DNA of 64,000 bases, taken from contig JACJYR010000003.1 in the NCBI GenBank assembly GCA_020636005.1, positions 1 to 64,000 of the forward strand. Reading direction: 5' to 3'. Below, piece by piece: positions 16,047 to 25,052 of this stretch. The notes below the pieces were generated by a model, which was not told where the DNA came from, ran no database searches, and saw nothing but the letters and a program-made list of their open reading frames with translations. This DNA is from Lewinellaceae bacterium. Its GTDB lineage: Bacteria > Bacteroidota > Bacteroidia > Chitinophagales > Saprospiraceae. Position 1 is the stretch's first letter, and each line of letters starts with the position of its first letter. A program made the translations under genes and the position numbers.

Positions 16047-16156
16047 ACGATGAAAAAAAAACTTCACCATTTTGATTTTGAAAACCCTAGCAATGGAAGG
16101 GTTTTTTAAAAATAATCCCGATTTCACATCGGGATTATTTTTCCTTCGATCCTTAA
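16047..16156 (+). repeat. Dispersed ~110-bp element, copy 2
   Basis: Nearly identical to 34452-34564 in the same orientation and to the reverse complement of 1233-1340. It contains the AATCCCGAT/ATCGGGATT hairpin with T-run and a second AACCCT/AGGGTT stem. It lies 67 bp upstream of the TolC-like start and so within its leader or promoter region. Confidence 0.88.
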
Positions 16157-16223
16157 CAAAAGCTTCCTGTTCAACACCCGCCTGCCATCCTGATTTGTTT
16201 TTTTCAATTGAACCCATCGGTCA

Positions 16224-18335
16224 ATGACATTAGATAGACTCATCAATACGCTGGCGGCTTTTTTAATCATTGCTTTTTTGCCCGGGAGCTTGTCAAGCCT
16301 GTCTGCCCAGAACCTGCGGGATACACTTTTTGAGGAAGTAAAATCCCAGCTTGAGCCCCTGATTGCTTCCCTTCAAATGGATTCGCCCTTTTCCGATGCG
16401 GATGGTTACAATGTTTACGTGGTGGATGCCGTCCTGAACCTGAAGGATCAAAACCTGGAGCCTATCAACAAAGACAGGCAATACGATTTGCAGATAAAAC
16501 AGGCGGAGCGGGATTGGGGCCTGAATATCCGTACCCAGTTTTACCACAATTTTGACCAATCTTATTTGCTGGACGATGAAATAGATGCGCAGCAAAACCC
16601 GACCAGGTTACGCATTGGGCTGGAGTGGGACCTGCTGAACGAAGGCTTTTTTGGCCACCAAAACAAGGTCCGGCAATTGCGCAACGAAAAGGAGATGGAT
16701 TGGCTTGAATTTGACCAGCGAAGGAACAAGGAGCGCTATTTCTACCGGTTCAACATCCTCATTTACTATTTCAACCAACAAAAGATCCAAATCCTGAAGG
16801 AGCGGCAAAACAGCCTGAAAATCCAACTGGCATTGCTCCACCGGATCTATTACCTGCGCGACATCTTTTTTGATGAGATCATCGCCATGAAAAGCGACCT
16901 GGAGCAGATTGAGGTGCAGCTAAAGAATTATCTCGATTACAATGCCTTTATGGAAAGTTCGCTCGGTATTGACAAATTTCCGGATAAAATTGACGTGGAA
17001 AAACTACCAGTTGTGGACCTGGACATCCATCGGATGCTGCAGGACAGTTCCTTCCACGCAGCTACTGAAACCATTCAAAGGTTGATGCGGGAAAATGAAA
17101 ACCTCCGGAATAACCCCCTGAACGACATTTCCCTTCGGCTCCAACTGCACCAAAACCTGGGGCTGGCCGGGCCAAACGGCAATACGAGGGTCTATACTTC
17201 AGCAGGTTTTACAGCGAGTGTGCCCTTCGAAGTGTTGGCTGGAAATAAAATAGACACAGAACTGAGCGCTGCAAAGATCGCCGAACAGGCCCAATGGCAG
17301 CGGTACGAAGATTTGAACAATTCAACCGACATCATCAACCTTTATTACGAGTTCAACTATAAAATGAAGCAGTACGTGGAGTATTTGTACAAACACATTT
17401 TGTACGAAGAAAAGCTCAGGGTGGAGCAGGTGTTCAGGGAAGATTTCACAGACTATTACCAACCTTTCCAACTTTTAAAATATCAGGATAACCTCTTGGC
17501 TGTCCATTTGGAACTTCTCGATCTTAAACAGCAGCTTTACCTGTACTTATTGCGGATTTATGCCAAGACGAACCTGAAATCGCTTCGGCCTTACCTGTAC
17601 CCGCTTTCTATCCAACAATACCTGTCCCGGTTGCCTGCCAGCAGGACTATTTTCGTTAAGGCAAGGGACTTCGATAGGTACGACCGCCAGTTTATTGACA
17701 ACTACCTGAAATTCAACGACTTCAACTACGCTATTCTTCAAGAGCCCGATCTGGTCGATATTTCCCCTTCTGCTGGCATTCGGCATTTTGCAAGTGCTTC
17801 CAGGGCCAGGCTTATCAAGACGATAAACTGGGACGCTTCCACCAAAGACGAGGAAAAAGCTGCCATAGCCTTGGCCAACTCCCTGCGGAAAAATGATTTT
17901 GGCGGATTCCTGATTTATATCAACCGGGAAGACTACCAAAAAAGGACTGGTTCTCCCACTGCCGGCGATCTGGTAGGCAGGATGGAAGAATTCATCCACT
18001 ATGCCAACAACCTGATACCTGGATTGGCGGTGTTCATCAGCCTCCCGGTAGATTTTCCGATAACAGAATTGACGGGCCTGGGGAGGCTTTCGGAGAAAAT
18101 TATCCTTCGGGTGGAGGAAAAAGCAGACATCGCCTACCTGCAAAGCCTGCCGAAAAGAATTTTGCCCTTTGAACAGTTGCCGATTTGCCTGTCACTGAAC
18201 GTCCGCCAGTTTTCCGACAGGCTGAAAATGGAGGCTTTCATCCAGCAGGTTTTGTTGGAAAACAGGATTAACGACGTGGTATTCAATGATTTACAAGCAT
18301 ATATAGAAATGGAAACAAAAATGTTTTCCCAGTAA
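16224..18335 (+). CDS. TolC-like outer-membrane protein with an extra C-terminal domain
   Basis: 703 aa. The signal peptide has a hydrophobic core LAAFLIIAFLPGSLSSL and a likely cut after SLSAQ. Residues ~60-450 contain long amphipathic helices separated by short strands (WGLNIRTQFYHNF, RLRIGLEWDLL, VYTSAGFTASVPFEVLAG), a pattern like TolC-type outer-membrane proteins. From about residue 470 a separate ~230-residue alpha/beta region follows (TIFVKARDFDRYDRQFIDN, GGFLIYINREDY, AVFISLPVDFPITEL) that I cannot assign; alternating strands and helices might indicate a barrel. A membrane-fusion gene follows 9 bp later, so export of a polymer is likely. Confidence 0.7.
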   Translation: MTLDRLINTLAAFLIIAFLPGSLSSLSAQNLRDTLFEEVKSQLEPLIASLQMDSPFSDADGYNVYVVDAVLNLKDQNLEPINKDRQYDLQIKQAERDWGLNIRTQFYHNFDQSYLLDDEIDAQQNPTRLRIGLEWDLLNEGFFGHQNKVRQLRNEKEMDWLEFDQRRNKERYFYRFNILIYYFNQQKIQILKERQNSLKIQLALLHRIYYLRDIFFDEIIAMKSDLEQIEVQLKNYLDYNAFMESSLGIDKFPDKIDVEKLPVVDLDIHRMLQDSSFHAATETIQRLMRENENLRNNPLNDISLRLQLHQNLGLAGPNGNTRVYTSAGFTASVPFEVLAGNKIDTELSAAKIAEQAQWQRYEDLNNSTDIINLYYEFNYKMKQYVEYLYKHILYEEKLRVEQVFREDFTDYYQPFQLLKYQDNLLAVHLELLDLKQQLYLYLLRIYAKTNLKSLRPYLYPLSIQQYLSRLPASRTIFVKARDFDRYDRQFIDNYLKFNDFNYAILQEPDLVDISPSAGIRHFASASRARLIKTINWDASTKDEEKAAIALANSLRKNDFGGFLIYINREDYQKRTGSPTAGDLVGRMEEFIHYANNLIPGLAVFISLPVDFPITELTGLGRLSEKIILRVEEKADIAYLQSLPKRILPFEQLPICLSLNVRQFSDRLKMEAFIQQVLLENRINDVVFNDLQAYIEMETKMFSQ

Positions 18336-18344
18336 TTACCCTGT

Positions 18345-19427
18345 ATGGGCTTTAAGGATTTCCCAGGATACAGGCAACAGACGTCCATCCTGCGCACGGT
18401 GGATGAACCAAAATTGAAGAAAAAGTTCAATTGGGACAGGTTGTTTTTTTTCGTCCTCCTGGTGTTTTTGTTGTTTTACAGTGGCCAAAAAATGTACAAA
18501 AAGGTGGCACAGATCAGGGTGAATGGCCAAGTCATCCTGGACAAAATGTCCGTCAATTTTACCGATCCCATCCGCATCAAGAAGATGCTGGTCAATGAAG
18601 GCGATGAGGTGTCGGCGGGCGACTCGCTGTTCAGTTATGTCGTTGAAAACAACAAAGAGGATCCCTATATAAAAACTTACAATCGCTATGATGGCAACAG
18701 CAATTGGTTTTTGAGGGAAAAGCTGAATGTAAAGCGGCAAATTGAATTGAAGAAAAGTGAAAGGGAGGGTGTCCGTACCCTGATAGCCCTGAAAAAGCAG
18801 GAACTGGAAGACCTGAAGAAAAGGGTTTACCTGGGCACAGAATTGTCCCACAAACTGGATCCTGTCAAAATGGACATCAAGAAAATGGAGAATGACATTG
18901 ATGCCATGAACAGCGAGATCGGGGTGTTGAACGAGTACTATTCCACGCTTAAATCCCAGGAGGTGCTTGCCTTAAATGAGGAGAACCTGCGGATAGAGGC
19001 AGAAATTTTAGCCCGGCAGCAATTCAACAAGCTCATCCTTTATTATACTACGCCGATTCCGGGACTGATAGGTCAGATCGAAAAACAGGAAAATGAAGTC
19101 TGCTACACCAGTGAAAGTGTCATGACCATCCACAGATCCGGCATGATCAAAGTGAAAGCCTACTTTTCACCGGAAAACGCCAATGATATTGCTGTCGGCG
19201 ACGAAGTGACCCTGCGCTTCGAGGATGGTACGGAAAGCGAGGGGATCATCCAAAATTTTTATATATCCACCTACCCCCTGCCCCCTGAGTTCCAAAAACG
19301 TTATGAGCCGACGACCCGGAGCATCGTAGCCGATGTGGTGCCTAAAAACGGGGAAGACACCCAACACTGGCTGGGTTATTATAAGATGGGTGTTCAGGTG
19401 ATTAAGTCCCGGTTCAAATTTTTTTGA
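18345..19427 (+). CDS. HlyD-like membrane-fusion protein
   Basis: 360 aa. A single transmembrane segment (LFFFVLLVFLLFYSG, ~31-46) is followed by a split lipoyl/barrel-sandwich region (NGQVILDKMSVNF, VNEGDEVSAGDSLFSYV), a coiled coil (residues ~125-225) and a C-terminal beta-barrel (AYFSPENANDIAVGDEVTL). This is a periplasmic adaptor of the HlyD/AcrA type. With the TolC-like gene 9 bp upstream it forms a two-gene export unit. No transporter ATPase or permease is adjacent. It may work with the membrane GT2 at 34.9 kb (inference). Confidence 0.82.
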   Translation: MGFKDFPGYRQQTSILRTVDEPKLKKKFNWDRLFFFVLLVFLLFYSGQKMYKKVAQIRVNGQVILDKMSVNFTDPIRIKKMLVNEGDEVSAGDSLFSYVVENNKEDPYIKTYNRYDGNSNWFLREKLNVKRQIELKKSEREGVRTLIALKKQELEDLKKRVYLGTELSHKLDPVKMDIKKMENDIDAMNSEIGVLNEYYSTLKSQEVLALNEENLRIEAEILARQQFNKLILYYTTPIPGLIGQIEKQENEVCYTSESVMTIHRSGMIKVKAYFSPENANDIAVGDEVTLRFEDGTESEGIIQNFYISTYPLPPEFQKRYEPTTRSIVADVVPKNGEDTQHWLGYYKMGVQVIKSRFKFF

Positions 19428-19431
19428 TGGA

Positions 19432-21948
19432 TTACTTCTTGAAGGAGCCTGGCAGTGCTGCCTCTATAATGGCTTTCACTTCCTCCAATGTCATTTCTGC
19501 TGCATCTTCTTTGGTCACCTTTTTACCATCCTGTTTCGGAAAACTCACATTCTTCTTTTTGAAACGGATAAAAGGCCCCCACCTGCCGTTTTCAATGGCA
19601 ATGTTCTCTTTTTCCCATTGCTGCACGTAGCGGTTGGCTTCCTTGTCGATTTTGGCGGCAATCAGCTCATGTGCCTCGTCCACGGTAATTTTATCGAAAT
19701 CGTACTTTTTTGGAACGTTGACATAGAGCTTGTCCCATTTCAAAAATGGCCCAAAACGCCCTTTCCCTTTCGTAATGGGAACGCCCTTGTAAGTACCGAT
19801 AGGTGCATCGGCCTGTTCTTTTTCTTTGATCAACTGGACGGCTTGTTCCAAAGTGAATTCCATGGGATCCTCCTTTTTGGGGATGGAAATAAATTGGTCG
19901 CCATGCCGCACGTAAGGGCCATAACGGCCTATGCCAATGGTAACTTCACTGCCCTTGTGTTCTCCCAGTGTTTTGGGCAGGGTAAAAAGCTTGAGCGCTT
20001 CTTCGAGGTTGATGGTCTCAATGGACTGGCCGGGATTGAGGTTGGCAAATTTGGGTTTTTCATCTTCGGCCAGTTCGTCTTTGGTACCGATTTGTACAAC
20101 GGGCTTTCCATGCCGGGTCATCCTGACAATTACGGTGCGGCCGGATTCCGGGTCAGTGCCAATTTCACGTTCGCCGGTCGCACGGGCGCTCGTTTCCAGG
20201 GTCTTGGTGACATTGGCATGGAAGGGGTGGTAAAAGCTGTCCACCATTTTCACCCAGTCAAGTTTGCCCTCTGCTATTTCATCAAAATCCTCCTCGATGT
20301 CGGCGGTGAAACTAAAGTCGAGGATGTCACCAAAGTTTTCCACCAGAAAATCAGTCACCACCATGCCCATGTCAGTCGGGAACAAACGGTTTTTCACGGC
20401 CCCGGTTATCTCCGTGTTTTCCACCTTTGATATGTTTCCTTTGTGCAGGGTCAACACGGCAAACTTCCTTTCCTCGCCTTCCCTGCTTTCCTTCACCACA
20501 TAACCCCTGTTTTCTTCCATGATCTTAGTGATGGTCGGGGCGTAGGTGGAGGGTCGGCCAATGCCGAGTTCTTCCAGTTTGCTCACCAGGCTCGCCTCGG
20601 TGTAGCGGGCGGGCGGCCTGGTATATCGTTCGGTGGCCGTCATTTTATCCAAGTCGAGTGGCTGGCCAACCTTAAGCGGTGGAAGGATGCCTTTGGTATC
20701 TTCTTCATCGTCATCGTCGCTGGATTCCAGGTAAACTTTCAGGAATCCGTCAAATTTCAGCACTTCTCCTTCTGCAACCAGGTTGGTGCCGGGCTGGGTA
20801 GAAATGGCGATGTCAACCACGGTTCGTTCCAGGACGGCATCTGCCATTTGGCTGGCTATGGTGCGTTTCCAGATGAGTTCGTACAGCCGCTGCTGATCCC
20901 GTTCGCTGGTCACCTGCTGGTTTTGGATGTAGGTAGGCCTGATGGCTTCGTGAGCTTCCTGGGCACCCGCTTTTTTGGTTTTGAAACGCCGGGTTTGCAC
21001 GTAGTTTTTGCCGTAAAGGTTTTCTACTTCCTGGGCAATGGAGGCAATGGCCATCTCGCTCAGGTTGGTAGAGTCGGTCCGCATGTAGGTAATGTGGCCC
21101 GCTTCGTAAAGCCGCTGGGCCACCACCATTGTCCGGCTGACAGAAAACCCAAGTTTCCGGCTGGCTTCCTGTTGCAGGGTGGAAGTGGTAAAGGGGGCGG
21201 CAGGCTTGCGTTTGCCGGGCTTCACCTCTATGTTTTTGATGTTGAAATTGGCGCCGATGCACTTTTTCAAAAAGTCTTGCGCTTCCTGTTCTTTTTCAAA
21301 CCTGGTGGGCGAATCTGCCTTGAGGATGGCATTTTTGCCATCCTGGTTTTTTACTAAAAACTCGGCGGTAATTTTGAAATAAGGGCTGGATTCGAATGCC
21401 TGGATTTCCCTTTCCCGCTCCACGATCAATCTCACGGAAACAGATTGTACCCTGCCGGCTGAAAGTTTGCCTTTCACCTTTTTCCAAAGCAGCTCGGAAA
21501 GCTCATAACCGACCAGCCGGTCCAATATACGACGGGCCTGCTGGGCGTTCACCAGGCTCAGGTCGAGTTTCCGTGGCTGGGTGATGGCTTTTTGGATGGC
21601 AGGTTTTGTTATTTCGTGGAACACGATGCGTTTCGTGGTATGCTCGTCGAGTCCGAGTACCTCGCAAAGGTGCCAGGAAATGGCCTCTCCCTCCCGGTCT
21701 TCATCTGTTGCTAGCCAAACCTCGTCCACTTTTTTCACCCAATCCTTCAGTTCTTTCACCACTTTCTGCTTATCGGGGGTGACCACGTAATTGGGCTGGA
21801 ACTTATTTTCGACATCCACGGAGATATCACCTTTGGGCAAATCCCGCACGTGGCCATAACTGGACTTCACGGTGAAATCTTTTCCCAGGAATTTCTCGAT
21901 GGTTTTAGCTTTAGCCGGCGACTCTACAATGAGAAGGTTCTTTGGCAT
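19432..21948 (-). CDS. topA: DNA topoisomerase I
   Basis: 838 aa. The TOPRIM domain opens with LLIVESPAKAKTIEKFLG and has WLATDEDREGEAISWHL. The catalytic segment AGHITYMRTDSTNLS carries the nucleophilic Tyr near residue 300. The C-terminus has repeated Topo_C-like modules (GRYGPYVRHGDQFI, GRFGPFLKWDKLYVNV, GRWGPFIRFKKKNV) in place of zinc ribbons, as in many Bacteroidota TopA proteins. It relaxes negative supercoils. The gene converges on the membrane-fusion gene with a 4-bp gap. Confidence 0.97.
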   Translation of the reverse strand: MPKNLLIVESPAKAKTIEKFLGKDFTVKSSYGHVRDLPKGDISVDVENKFQPNYVVTPDKQKVVKELKDWVKKVDEVWLATDEDREGEAISWHLCEVLGLDEHTTKRIVFHEITKPAIQKAITQPRKLDLSLVNAQQARRILDRLVGYELSELLWKKVKGKLSAGRVQSVSVRLIVEREREIQAFESSPYFKITAEFLVKNQDGKNAILKADSPTRFEKEQEAQDFLKKCIGANFNIKNIEVKPGKRKPAAPFTTSTLQQEASRKLGFSVSRTMVVAQRLYEAGHITYMRTDSTNLSEMAIASIAQEVENLYGKNYVQTRRFKTKKAGAQEAHEAIRPTYIQNQQVTSERDQQRLYELIWKRTIASQMADAVLERTVVDIAISTQPGTNLVAEGEVLKFDGFLKVYLESSDDDDEEDTKGILPPLKVGQPLDLDKMTATERYTRPPARYTEASLVSKLEELGIGRPSTYAPTITKIMEENRGYVVKESREGEERKFAVLTLHKGNISKVENTEITGAVKNRLFPTDMGMVVTDFLVENFGDILDFSFTADIEEDFDEIAEGKLDWVKMVDSFYHPFHANVTKTLETSARATGEREIGTDPESGRTVIVRMTRHGKPVVQIGTKDELAEDEKPKFANLNPGQSIETINLEEALKLFTLPKTLGEHKGSEVTIGIGRYGPYVRHGDQFISIPKKEDPMEFTLEQAVQLIKEKEQADAPIGTYKGVPITKGKGRFGPFLKWDKLYVNVPKKYDFDKITVDEAHELIAAKIDKEANRYVQQWEKENIAIENGRWGPFIRFKKKNVSFPKQDGKKVTKEDAAEMTLEEVKAIIEAALPGSFKK

Positions 21949-22034
21949 ATTGCAAATTTTGTTTTCGGCATTTTGACCGTCCCTGGCAACTGGTAGGCTA
22001 ACCCGACGCCAAAGCCGGTCGTGTTTTGCGGGTG

Positions 22035-22061
22035 CAAAAGTATAAATTTTGGTTTCCCCAA
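22035..22061 (-). promoter_or_regulatory. Candidate topA promoter
   Basis: Minus-strand TTG (22061-22059), a 16-nt spacer and TACTTTTG (22042-22035) fit the phylum consensus, about 85 bp upstream of the topA start codon. Confidence 0.45.
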
Positions 22062-22095
22062 GTTAGTCCCTGCAAATAAGTATGGCCGAAAAGCC

Positions 22096-22623
22096 CTACC
22101 GCTGGCCGTTTTTGGCAGGTGCGAGGCTGTCCCTTTTGTGGGTTTCCTGGTACAGGATGATGCCTTTTTTCAATCTTTCCTTTTTTTTCAATTCCGCTTT
22201 TTCCTGGAAGGTTTTGACAAGCTCTTTAATTTCGAGCGGCTTGCGGTTCAGGCTGCGATGGTAGGCAATGATAAGGAACCTGGCCATATCCTCGGGGTCG
22301 TAGATGCCCATGCCCTGTATGTATTTTGATAATCGGGAGCCATCGTAAAAGCTCCAGTTGTAGGTCATCCACCGGCCAAAACTGAAGAACAGCTTTGAGG
22401 TAGCCTCATCTTCCGGCATGGCCTTGAATTTTGTTTTGGACGGTTCGTCCATTTTTTTATTCAGTTCTAAAAAAACTTCATTTATATCTTTTGGAATATA
22501 AACCCCATACAATTCATCCTGCCGAAGGCGCCATTGGTATTTTTCCTCATAGGGATCGGCTTCCTGGGCTTTGCAAAAAAAAGGCAAAAAGAGCAGGAAG
22601 AAAATGGTCAGTGGTGATTTCAT
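22096..22623 (-). CDS. Secreted protein, DUF6794-like
   Basis: 175 aa. A signal peptide (SPLTIFFLLFLPFFCKAQ) is followed by a charged mature region with LYGVYIPKDINEVFLELNKK, which recalls the YIPKDL segment of DUF6794 proteins. It also has FSFGRWMTYNWSFYDGSRL and a basic coiled tail. The function of that family is unknown and my family assignment is tentative. The gene is divergent from the dehydrogenase starting at 22744. Confidence 0.65.
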   Translation of the reverse strand: MKSPLTIFFLLFLPFFCKAQEADPYEEKYQWRLRQDELYGVYIPKDINEVFLELNKKMDEPSKTKFKAMPEDEATSKLFFSFGRWMTYNWSFYDGSRLSKYIQGMGIYDPEDMARFLIIAYHRSLNRKPLEIKELVKTFQEKAELKKKERLKKGIILYQETHKRDSLAPAKNGQR

Positions 22624-22743
22624 ACATTAATATTGATTGGCCTAATCCGGACAAATTGGTCGTATGGTTGTTTTTCCAAAATGGAATTTGTTTGCAAGAA
22701 GGATTGCGTTCCTTGTACATTCGCTGCAAAATCAATGCAACAA

Positions 22744-23703
22744 ATGAAAACCAAAAATAGGCCTAAGATTCTGTTCCTGGACAAGGCGCACCCTTTTCTG
22801 GAAAACTATTTAACGGAAAAGGGGGCGGAATGTCACACTGATACGACCAGCCCCGTCCATGAGATTGCTAAAATCATTGGGCAATACCAGGGTCTTGTCA
22901 TGCGGAGCAGGTTTGCGTTGGATCAACAATTCCTGGACATGGCAGTTGGCCTGCGGTTCATAGCCAGGGAGGGGGTAGGGCTGGAGCATATTGCGGTGGA
23001 ATACGCAGCGGGCAAAGGCATCGAAGTGCTTACATCGCCCGAAGGCAGCCGGGATACGGTGGCCGAGCATGCCATTGGCCTGTTACTGTGCCTGATGAAC
23101 AACCTTTGCCGGGCCGATAGCCAGGTCAGGAATGGCGAATGGATCCGGGAAGGCAACAGGGCGGTTGAACTGAAAGGCAAAACCGTTGGGATTCTTGGAT
23201 ATGGGAACATGGGAGCGGCGCTGGCAAGGCGGCTATCAGGCTTTGAAGCCAGGGTGATGGCCTACGACCGTTACAAAAGAGGCTTTGCGGATGCTTATGT
23301 GGAGGAGGTAGCGTTGGAAAAACTACAATCAGAAGCAGACATTGTCAGTTTGCATTTTCCCTACTCGGCTGACAATCATTACTATGTAAACCATGCTTTT
23401 TTAATGAATTTCAATAAAGACATTTTTCTCGTCAACACGGCCCGTGGCCTTATCCTGGAAACAGAGGCACTGGTCAGCCACTTGAAATCGGGGAAAGTGA
23501 AGGGGGCAGCGCTCGATGTAATAGAATACGAGGAGACATCTTTCGACAAGTTCAAATTGGAAAAACTACCGCCGGCATTTGAATACTTAAGGAAGGCCGA
23601 CAACGTCGTCCTGACCCCACACATCGCAGGGTGGTCGTTTGAAAGCAAGGAAAAACATGCACAGGTGCTGGCCGGCAAAATTGGCCGGGTACTATTTGGA
23701 TAA
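22744..23703 (+). CDS. D-2-hydroxyacid dehydrogenase (SerA-like)
   Basis: About 319 aa. The family signature is complete: the NAD motif VGILGYGNMGAALARRL, the substrate loop AREGVGLEHIAVEYA, VNTARGLILETEAL, and the catalytic TPHIAGW His. Related 3-phosphoglycerate dehydrogenases of this short type lack ACT domains, as here. I chose the ATG at 22744 (MKTKNRPKILFLD) because 37 further upstream residues look non-native. Serine biosynthesis is the likely role, but other 2-hydroxyacids cannot be excluded. Confidence 0.85.
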   Translation: MKTKNRPKILFLDKAHPFLENYLTEKGAECHTDTTSPVHEIAKIIGQYQGLVMRSRFALDQQFLDMAVGLRFIAREGVGLEHIAVEYAAGKGIEVLTSPEGSRDTVAEHAIGLLLCLMNNLCRADSQVRNGEWIREGNRAVELKGKTVGILGYGNMGAALARRLSGFEARVMAYDRYKRGFADAYVEEVALEKLQSEADIVSLHFPYSADNHYYVNHAFLMNFNKDIFLVNTARGLILETEALVSHLKSGKVKGAALDVIEYEETSFDKFKLEKLPPAFEYLRKADNVVLTPHIAGWSFESKEKHAQVLAGKIGRVLFG

Positions 23704-23711
23704 AAAGGGCC

Positions 23712-24377
23712 TCAAGCTTTTGGCTTTCCAGCGCCGGTCTTTTCCTTTTTAGGCCTTTTGCTGAGGGCTGCGGCAATGACTGGGATGATCGTAATGACGA
23801 TCAGTGCCATTACGATAAAGGAAAGATTTTTCTGTACCCAGGGGATGTTTCCGAAAAAATAGCCGGCGAGGCTAAAAGCAAGTACCCAGGCAACGCCGCC
23901 GATCAGGGTATAACTGATGAACTTGGGCCGATCCATTTTGGAGACACCTGCAATGAAAGGGACAAACGTTCGGAAAATCGGGAGGAAACGGCTAAGAATG
24001 ACGGCTTTTTGGCCATGTTTTTCGAAAAAGTCGTGTGTTTGTTCAATATGCCGTTCGTTCACATATTTGAGCTTGCGCCCTTCTAAAACCTTGGCGCTAA
24101 AATACCGACCGATGTGGTAGTTGACAGTGTTGCCCAAAAAGGCGGCAATGCCCATCACCAACATGGCCAGCCAAATATCCAACTTCCCCTGTGTCGTTCC
24201 TGCAATCACCCCTACCGTAAACAGCAGCCCGTCGCCAGGCAGGAAAGGGGTTACTACGAAACCAGTTTCAGAGAAAACGATTAGGAAAAGCAGCAGGTAA
24301 ACCCAAGCCCCGTAATGTTCGACAAAGTAGTTGAGATGGACATTGGTATGCAGGATAAAATCAATTATTTCGGCCAT
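23712..24377 (-). CDS. DedA-family membrane protein
   Basis: About 221 aa with several hydrophobic segments. The DedA/SNARE-associated signature is clear: FSETGFVVTPFLPGDGLLF, GNTVNYHIGRYFS, and the FLPIFRTFVPFIAGVSKM motif with its conserved Arg, followed by GGVAWVLAFSLAGYFFG. Members are lipid-carrier flippases or related inner-membrane transporters. The ATG at 24377 is supported by a TATTTTTG -7 element 30 bp upstream. Confidence 0.9.
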   Translation of the reverse strand: MAEIIDFILHTNVHLNYFVEHYGAWVYLLLFLIVFSETGFVVTPFLPGDGLLFTVGVIAGTTQGKLDIWLAMLVMGIAAFLGNTVNYHIGRYFSAKVLEGRKLKYVNERHIEQTHDFFEKHGQKAVILSRFLPIFRTFVPFIAGVSKMDRPKFISYTLIGGVAWVLAFSLAGYFFGNIPWVQKNLSFIVMALIVITIIPVIAAALSKRPKKEKTGAGKPKA

Positions 24378-24406
24378 AGAAATTTTTCGGGTTGAAAATT
24401 GAGCGG

Positions 24407-24414
24407 CAAAAATA
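24407..24414 (-). promoter_or_regulatory. Candidate -7 element for the DedA gene
   Basis: Minus-strand TATTTTTG matches TAnnTTTG and lies 30 bp upstream of the chosen ATG. A T-rich stretch stands in the -33 position without a clear TTTG. Confidence 0.45.
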
Positions 24415-24533
24415 GAAAAACTTCCCTGTTTAAATTCGCACCAGCCGGACAATGCAAAGTTGTGCTGAAACACGAAAGGGCATGGCCGACATGGCCACAC
24501 CCTTTCGCTCCCCTCCGAATATAATTCGGATAA

Positions 24534-24746
24534 TTATTCAGCCTGGGTAGTATCGGCTGTTTCCTGTACAGCTTCGGTGCTGGGTGCAGCCTCGGAAGTC
24601 TGCGTTTCAGGAGTGCCTTCTATTTCAGCAGGTTGGGTTGTTGTTTCCTCGGCAGCGCCTTGTGTGCTGGCGTCGTTGCGGCAGGAAGTGAAAACAACAG
24701 TAAGTGCGAATAGCGCAATGGCTACGGTGCTGAGAACTTTTTTCAT
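24534..24746 (-). CDS. Small acidic lipoprotein
   Basis: 70 aa. A type II signal peptide (TVAIALFALTVVFTSC) has its lipobox Cys at residue 22. The rest is low-complexity, rich in Glu, Thr, Ala and Gln, with no fold expected. It is probably a lipid-anchored periplasmic or surface peptide. No family is recognised. Confidence 0.7.
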   Translation of the reverse strand: MKKVLSTVAIALFALTVVFTSCRNDASTQGAAEETTTQPAEIEGTPETQTSEAAPSTEAVQETADTTQAE

Positions 24747-25052
24747 GTTTGAAAAAATGATAAGTGAATAATAAATGGATTATGCAGAGGAAGCAAGCTT
24801 ATTTATAGCAGCCTCCGGATTGCCAAAAGTTTTCTTAGTTTCAGTATTACCAACTTAGTCGAGGGAAAATATTATTTGGAACATAAGAGATTGGCCTGGC
24901 AAATCTTGATTTTTAAGGGCAATTAGCCTTGCGCCGAACTCTTTTGGTTGATTGGTTTTCTAAAACGGGGGCAAAACTACAACGCAAATGTGTTGTGCGC
25001 AATAGTTGTTCATCCAGAATACAAAATATTTTAACGTAATTTTATTGTTTGA
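24747..25052. other. Intergenic region without a recognised feature
   Basis: About 300 AT-rich bases between the lipoprotein and the PolX-like gene. I see no ORF, tRNA or strong hairpin. Confidence 0.5.

Noticed and set aside
20443..21357. Plus-strand open frame of 304 codons
   Set aside because: Antisense to topA; G/F/H-rich translation typical of a shadow frame.
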